Assembly: GCA_937969485.1 (NCBI GenBank)
Contig: CALBVQ010000021.1
Location: forward strand, 1 to 10,682
Length of the DNA stretch: 10,682 nucleotides
Direction of reading: 5' to 3'
Source: an uncultured Saprospiraceae bacterium
Lineage (GTDB): Bacteria > Bacteroidota > Bacteroidia > Chitinophagales > Saprospiraceae
Part shown: positions 7,588 to 10,682 of the stretch, in pieces
How the letters are laid out: each line of letters begins with the position of its first letter
Numbering within the stretch: position 1 is the first letter of the stretch
Made by a program: the position numbers and the translations under genes
The notes under the pieces: model-generated
What the model was told of the DNA's origin: nothing
The model's input: only the letters and a program-made list of their open reading frames with translations
The model's database searches: none

Positions 7588-10500
7588 ATGAAGAATATCT
7601 TAAAAATTAATTTGTTGAGACTATTTCTCCTTTTTTCCTTGATTTCTATGTCTGGTATTAACATTAATGCTCAAAATCAATCACAGTTTGAAGTTCTTGA
7701 ACAATTTTACAACACTACCTTTGGAGATTCGTGGATAAACAACGCAGGTTGGTTAGATCAAGGAATCGAGGTTTGTGACTGGTATGGGATAACTTGTAAT
7801 GGAAGTGGTGAGATAATCAGGATCGAATTAGCTGGAAATAATCTGGGTGGTGGAATTCCTTTCAGTTTAGGAGAGCTAGATAAGTTAAAGGTCCTAGATC
7901 TCAAGAATAATAATATCGATAATATTTATCCTGCTGAAAATATTTATACATTGATTCCCAACATTGAATTGATGGATTTTACATCTAATGATATTAAGTA
8001 TTCAGGGACTCTTAGTCCTACTTTTATTGAGATGTACTGTGATGCAGACGTGCTTATTTTGGACAATAATCCTTGTTTTTGTGTCAGTCATGATCAGAGT
8101 GAAATCTGTTCATCCACAAACTCTGTGTTTTGTCAAGGACTAAATTTTACGATCGATGGAAATGGTTCCACATTTCTAGGTGGATTTAATTCAATTGGTG
8201 ATACTGTAATTCTAGATGCCTTTAATGGCGGAAATTACACGTGGAGTAATGGAGCAGTAGGGCAATCAATAGAATATATTATCGAAAGTAGCTTTAGTTA
8301 TGTCGAAGTGTACTCTAGTAATAATGGTTGTATTGATACTTTTCGTAGGAGTATTATTGCAGTCGATGCTCTGGGATTTGGTCAGATTAATGAAGGGAAA
8401 TTATTGGAAATCCTTTATGACGCATTTGATGGAGATAATTGGACCAACACAATCAATAATCAAGACGTGTGGTTTTCTACCAATGATTATTGCGACTGGT
8501 ACGGAATTGAATGTAATTCCAATGGTGATATAATAGAATTAAATCTTCAAAATAATAATCTCTCAGGGGATGCAGAATTAACTGTGTTTCTATTGTTCTT
8601 TTCGCAAATGCAATCCGTTGACTTATCATATAATAATATAGTAGGTTGTGTGCATGATAATTATTGTTTGGAGGCGTCGTTCCCATTGGATATGACTTAC
8701 AATTGTGACATGTCTTACGAAGGAAATGTTCCATATTATTGCGAAAACCCTTTTGTTGAATTCTTTGGTTGTCCCAATCCAGACCAGAACGGAATCAGGA
8801 AGGAGACTTTAGGTTGTAATAATCAGTTCAGATGTTATGTACCAGGAGGATATGATCTTCTATGGAGCAACGGATCGACTGATGATGAGATAATCATTAC
8901 AGTAAATCAGCCGACAACGATTTCTGTTACGACAGCTTGTGGTCGGGTTTTTTCTAAAACTATCGAACCTCAGATAATTACACCTGCATTAAGTGACTTG
9001 ACTCTGATTTACAATAGTTTAGATGGTGATAACTGGACGAATAAAGTCGGCCCGCAAGGAGTTGCTTGGTTGGAAGGATGTAATGCTTGCGATTGGTATG
9101 GAATTACATGTGATAATAACAATAGAGTAATTGGGCTTGATCTAAGTAACAACAATCTATCAGGTAGCTTGACAAGTTCGATGTTCGATCTCCTGACGAA
9201 ACTCGATAGTTTAGATTTAAGCAACAATAGCCTTTTTGGTGCTGTTGAAATTGACTTTTCCCCAACTTCTTTATCCTTTCTAGATTTATCGCACAATCAA
9301 ATAACAGGCAGTTATCCACTGATGATGAATCAAATGTCCATCGAATACTTAGATTTATCGAATAACTTACTTGATGGAGAGGTTGATTTTTCTTTGTTTC
9401 CAGATGGGCTTGTTCATTTAGACCTTAGTGATAACGATTATAGCGGAGAACTAGGAGCTCCATTAGGTGATGTGGAATTCTCTAAACTTGATTATCTAAA
9501 CCTAACGAATAATAGCTTCGAAGGCTGTTATCCAGCTAACTACGCAAGTCTCTGTCTACTTGTAGATGGAATCTTACCTTTTGGTGGGAATGAGTGCTTG
9601 TGGCTTCAAGGCGATTTCGGTGAATGGTGTACTGATATGAATTGCAACTTCTTTGTGTTTGCAGGTGATACTGAAATCTGTGTGGGAGATACTACTTCAC
9701 TCAGTGTAAGTGGGCCTTCAGCAGTTGAATGGAATACAGGAGAAAACGTATTTGAGATAACAGTATTTCCTACAGAAACTACGACTTACTATGTCACTGA
9801 TCAGTGCGGAAGGATGGATTCCGTGACAGTGGAAGTTTATCCTGTGTATGATTTTTATTATACAGATACCATCTGCGCTTACGATTCAGTAGTTTTTGGT
9901 GGCATAATCTACGATGAAACTGGAGACTATGTTCAAAATTACTTGAGTATTAACGGGTGCGATAGTGTCGAGAATTTAAGTTTGTTTGTATTCCCATTGA
10001 CTCCAGACGAAACAGAATTAGCTACTATCTGTGACAATGAATTCTACGAATTCGAAGGGATGATTTATGAGGAAGAAGGTAGCTATCCAGTGACCGTCCA
10101 AGATGGAAATGGCTGCGATTATGTACGGACTTTAGAACTAACAGTATTGCCCTTGCCAGATGAATATCAATATCATGAAATATGCTGGAATGAAGATGTT
10201 GAGGTGTACGATGAGATATACAATTCATCAGGTACTTTCTTTGATACGATACCCAATCCAGATGGAGGTTGTGATATTGCAGTCGTAATAGAGGTTTTAC
10301 AATTTCCAAAGACGCCTGACGAAACCGAGTCAGCTACTATCTGTGATAATGAATCTTACACATTCGAAGGGATGATCTATGAAGAATCGGGGACTTATCC
10401 CGTGATTGTGCAGGATGGGAATGGTTGTGATTATACGCGAACATTGGAATTAACTGTATTGCCATTACCCGATGACTATCAGTACCATGAAATATGCTGG

Positions 10501-10682
10501 AATGAAGATGTTGAGGTTTACGGAGAGTTATATGATTCATCAGGCACGTTCTATGACACGATACCCAATCCAGATGGAGGTTGTGATATTGCTGTCGTAA
10601 TAGAGGTTTTGCAGTTTCCACAGACACCAGACGAAACCGAATTAGCTACTATCTGCGACAACGAGTTCTACGAATTCGAAGG
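7588..10682 (+). CDS. Partial giant LRR/Ig-like/tandem-repeat surface protein, 3' end outside window
   Basis: The ATG lies 3 nt after the preceding TAG. The frame stays open to the window edge: 1031 complete codons, no stop. The first ~29 residues are a signal peptide (MKNILK, hydrophobic core, ININAQ). Three modules follow. Each starts with a plant-like LRR N-terminal cap: an F.DS/DGD.W.N helix region and a C-D-W-Y-G-I-x-C pair, with cysteines at 63/70, 302/309 and 501/508. Leucine-rich repeats of the LxxLDLSNNxLxGx type come next: about three degenerate ones, about two, then six good ones (about 512-650). Each module closes with an Ig-like domain containing W-S/N-N/T-G (about 182-260, 410-460, 693-751). 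From about residue 757 there are ~52-residue units with a cysteine pair (IC ... GCD), five complete and one cut. Families with this make-up are usually secreted adhesins or gliding-associated proteins of Bacteroidota exported by type IX secretion. The expected C-terminal sorting domain would be beyond the window, so that route is inferred. No enzyme motif is seen. Confidence 0.93.
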   Translation, partial: MKNILKINLLRLFLLFSLISMSGININAQNQSQFEVLEQFYNTTFGDSWINNAGWLDQGIEVCDWYGITCNGSGEIIRIELAGNNLGGGIPFSLGELDKLKVLDLKNNNIDNIYPAENIYTLIPNIELMDFTSNDIKYSGTLSPTFIEMYCDADVLILDNNPCFCVSHDQSEICSSTNSVFCQGLNFTIDGNGSTFLGGFNSIGDTVILDAFNGGNYTWSNGAVGQSIEYIIESSFSYVEVYSSNNGCIDTFRRSIIAVDALGFGQINEGKLLEILYDAFDGDNWTNTINNQDVWFSTNDYCDWYGIECNSNGDIIELNLQNNNLSGDAELTVFLLFFSQMQSVDLSYNNIVGCVHDNYCLEASFPLDMTYNCDMSYEGNVPYYCENPFVEFFGCPNPDQNGIRKETLGCNNQFRCYVPGGYDLLWSNGSTDDEIIITVNQPTTISVTTACGRVFSKTIEPQIITPALSDLTLIYNSLDGDNWTNKVGPQGVAWLEGCNACDWYGITCDNNNRVIGLDLSNNNLSGSLTSSMFDLLTKLDSLDLSNNSLFGAVEIDFSPTSLSFLDLSHNQITGSYPLMMNQMSIEYLDLSNNLLDGEVDFSLFPDGLVHLDLSDNDYSGELGAPLGDVEFSKLDYLNLTNNSFEGCYPANYASLCLLVDGILPFGGNECLWLQGDFGEWCTDMNCNFFVFAGDTEICVGDTTSLSVSGPSAVEWNTGENVFEITVFPTETTTYYVTDQCGRMDSVTVEVYPVYDFYYTDTICAYDSVVFGGIIYDETGDYVQNYLSINGCDSVENLSLFVFPLTPDETELATICDNEFYEFEGMIYEEEGSYPVTVQDGNGCDYVRTLELTVLPLPDEYQYHEICWNEDVEVYDEIYNSSGTFFDTIPNPDGGCDIAVVIEVLQFPKTPDETESATICDNESYTFEGMIYEESGTYPVIVQDGNGCDYTRTLELTVLPLPDDYQYHEICWNEDVEVYGELYDSSGTFYDTIPNPDGGCDIAVVIEVLQFPQTPDETELATICDNEFYEFE
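7681..9840 (+). repeat. Three diverged copies of an LRR-cap/LRR/Ig-like protein module
   Basis: Module starts lie near 7690, 8398 and 8995. Each opens with a helix ending in a GDSW or GDNW turn, followed by VCDWYGITC, YCDWYGIEC or ACDWYGITC and then LxxNNLxG repeats. Each closes with an Ig-like strand set (YTWSNG at about 8236, LLWSNG at about 8863, VEWNTG at about 9724) and a conserved late cysteine (NNGC, TAC, DQCG). The copies are diverged at DNA level, so the duplications are old. The modules differ in LRR number, with the third the longest and most regular. Confidence 0.8.
9856..10682 (+). repeat. Array of ~52-residue two-cysteine units (five full, one cut)
   Basis: Each unit follows the pattern I-C-x(28 or so)-G-C-D, with an aromatic/G-Y core (for example FEGMIYEESGTYP) between the cysteines and a Val/Leu-rich strand ending in Pro after them. 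Unit starts lie near 9868, 10024, 10183, 10336, 10495 and 10648. Odd-type units (TICDNE...) alternate with even-type units (EICWNED...) from the second onward. The even spacing and paired cysteines suggest small beta domains strung like beads, probably each with one disulfide; the disulfide is inferred. Confidence 0.85.
10003..10682 (+). repeat. 312-bp in-frame tandem DNA repeat (two full copies plus start of a third)
   Basis: Copy A is 10003-10314, copy B is 10315-10626 and copy C is 10627 to the edge. The period is 312 bp, or 104 codons, covering one odd plus one even 52-residue unit. By hand, A and B share 91 of 104 residues, and long DNA stretches are identical (for example around 10253-10280 versus 10565-10592). 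All visible changes keep the frame. The 56 visible bases of copy C differ from A at 4 positions and from B at about 11. The array continues beyond the window, so the copy number is unknown. Confidence 0.93.

Noticed and set aside
8300..9319. Frames on both strands between 8300 and 9319 suggesting small genes
   Set aside because: They overlap the uninterrupted LRR/Ig coding frame, which has clear domain patterns; these frames are His/Leu/Ser-rich shadows.
10025..10627. Two similar minus-strand frames (10025-10309 and 10337-10627) that look like a duplicated gene
   Set aside because: They are antisense shadows of the 312-bp coding repeat, offset by exactly that period; the + strand frame is clearly the coding one.
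10003..10682. CRISPR array or other non-coding repeat array
   Set aside because: The 312-bp period, in-frame coding content and lack of short repeats with unique spacers all point to an internal protein repeat.

Overview
The window is AT-rich DNA that most likely comes from a member of the Bacteroidota, probably an environmental Saprospiraceae-, Chitinophagales- or Cytophagales-like bacterium. The grounds are the codon use, start codons with no clear Shine-Dalgarno sequence, very large exported beta-rich proteins, chained fibronectin type III (FN3) domains, and a repeat-built surface protein whose units (IC..., ...NGCD...) are common in Bacteroidota gliding and adhesin proteins. This lineage call is an inference from style; no marker gene is present.

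Layout: positions 1-527 hold no gene I can support. This stretch is AT-rich leader or intergenic DNA with three small inverted repeats. Three long genes on the + strand follow almost without gaps: a 1668-residue exported protein of unknown function (528-5534), a 682-residue exported protein of about five FN3-like domains (5536-7584, 1 nt after the first stop), and a third gene (7588 to beyond 10682, 3 nt after the second stop) that stays open to the right edge with 1031 complete codons visible. The third gene has no stop codon in the window, so a search for complete ORFs would miss it.

The third gene is strongly modular. It has a signal peptide, then three rounds of [cysteine-containing plant-type LRR cap, leucine-rich repeats, Ig-like W-S/T-N/T-G domain], then a tandem array of about 52-residue two-cysteine units. 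From the second unit on, the array has become an almost exact 312-bp (104-residue) DNA repeat that runs off the window.

All three products carry N-terminal export signals and look made for the cell surface or outside the cell. The tight spacing argues for one transcript. A reasonable but unproven reading is a surface adhesion or recognition apparatus: a giant beta-rich exported protein, an FN3-chain partner, and a long LRR/Ig/repeat adhesin that would normally end in a type IX secretion sorting domain outside the window. No RNA gene, CRISPR array, transposase or convincing terminator was seen.
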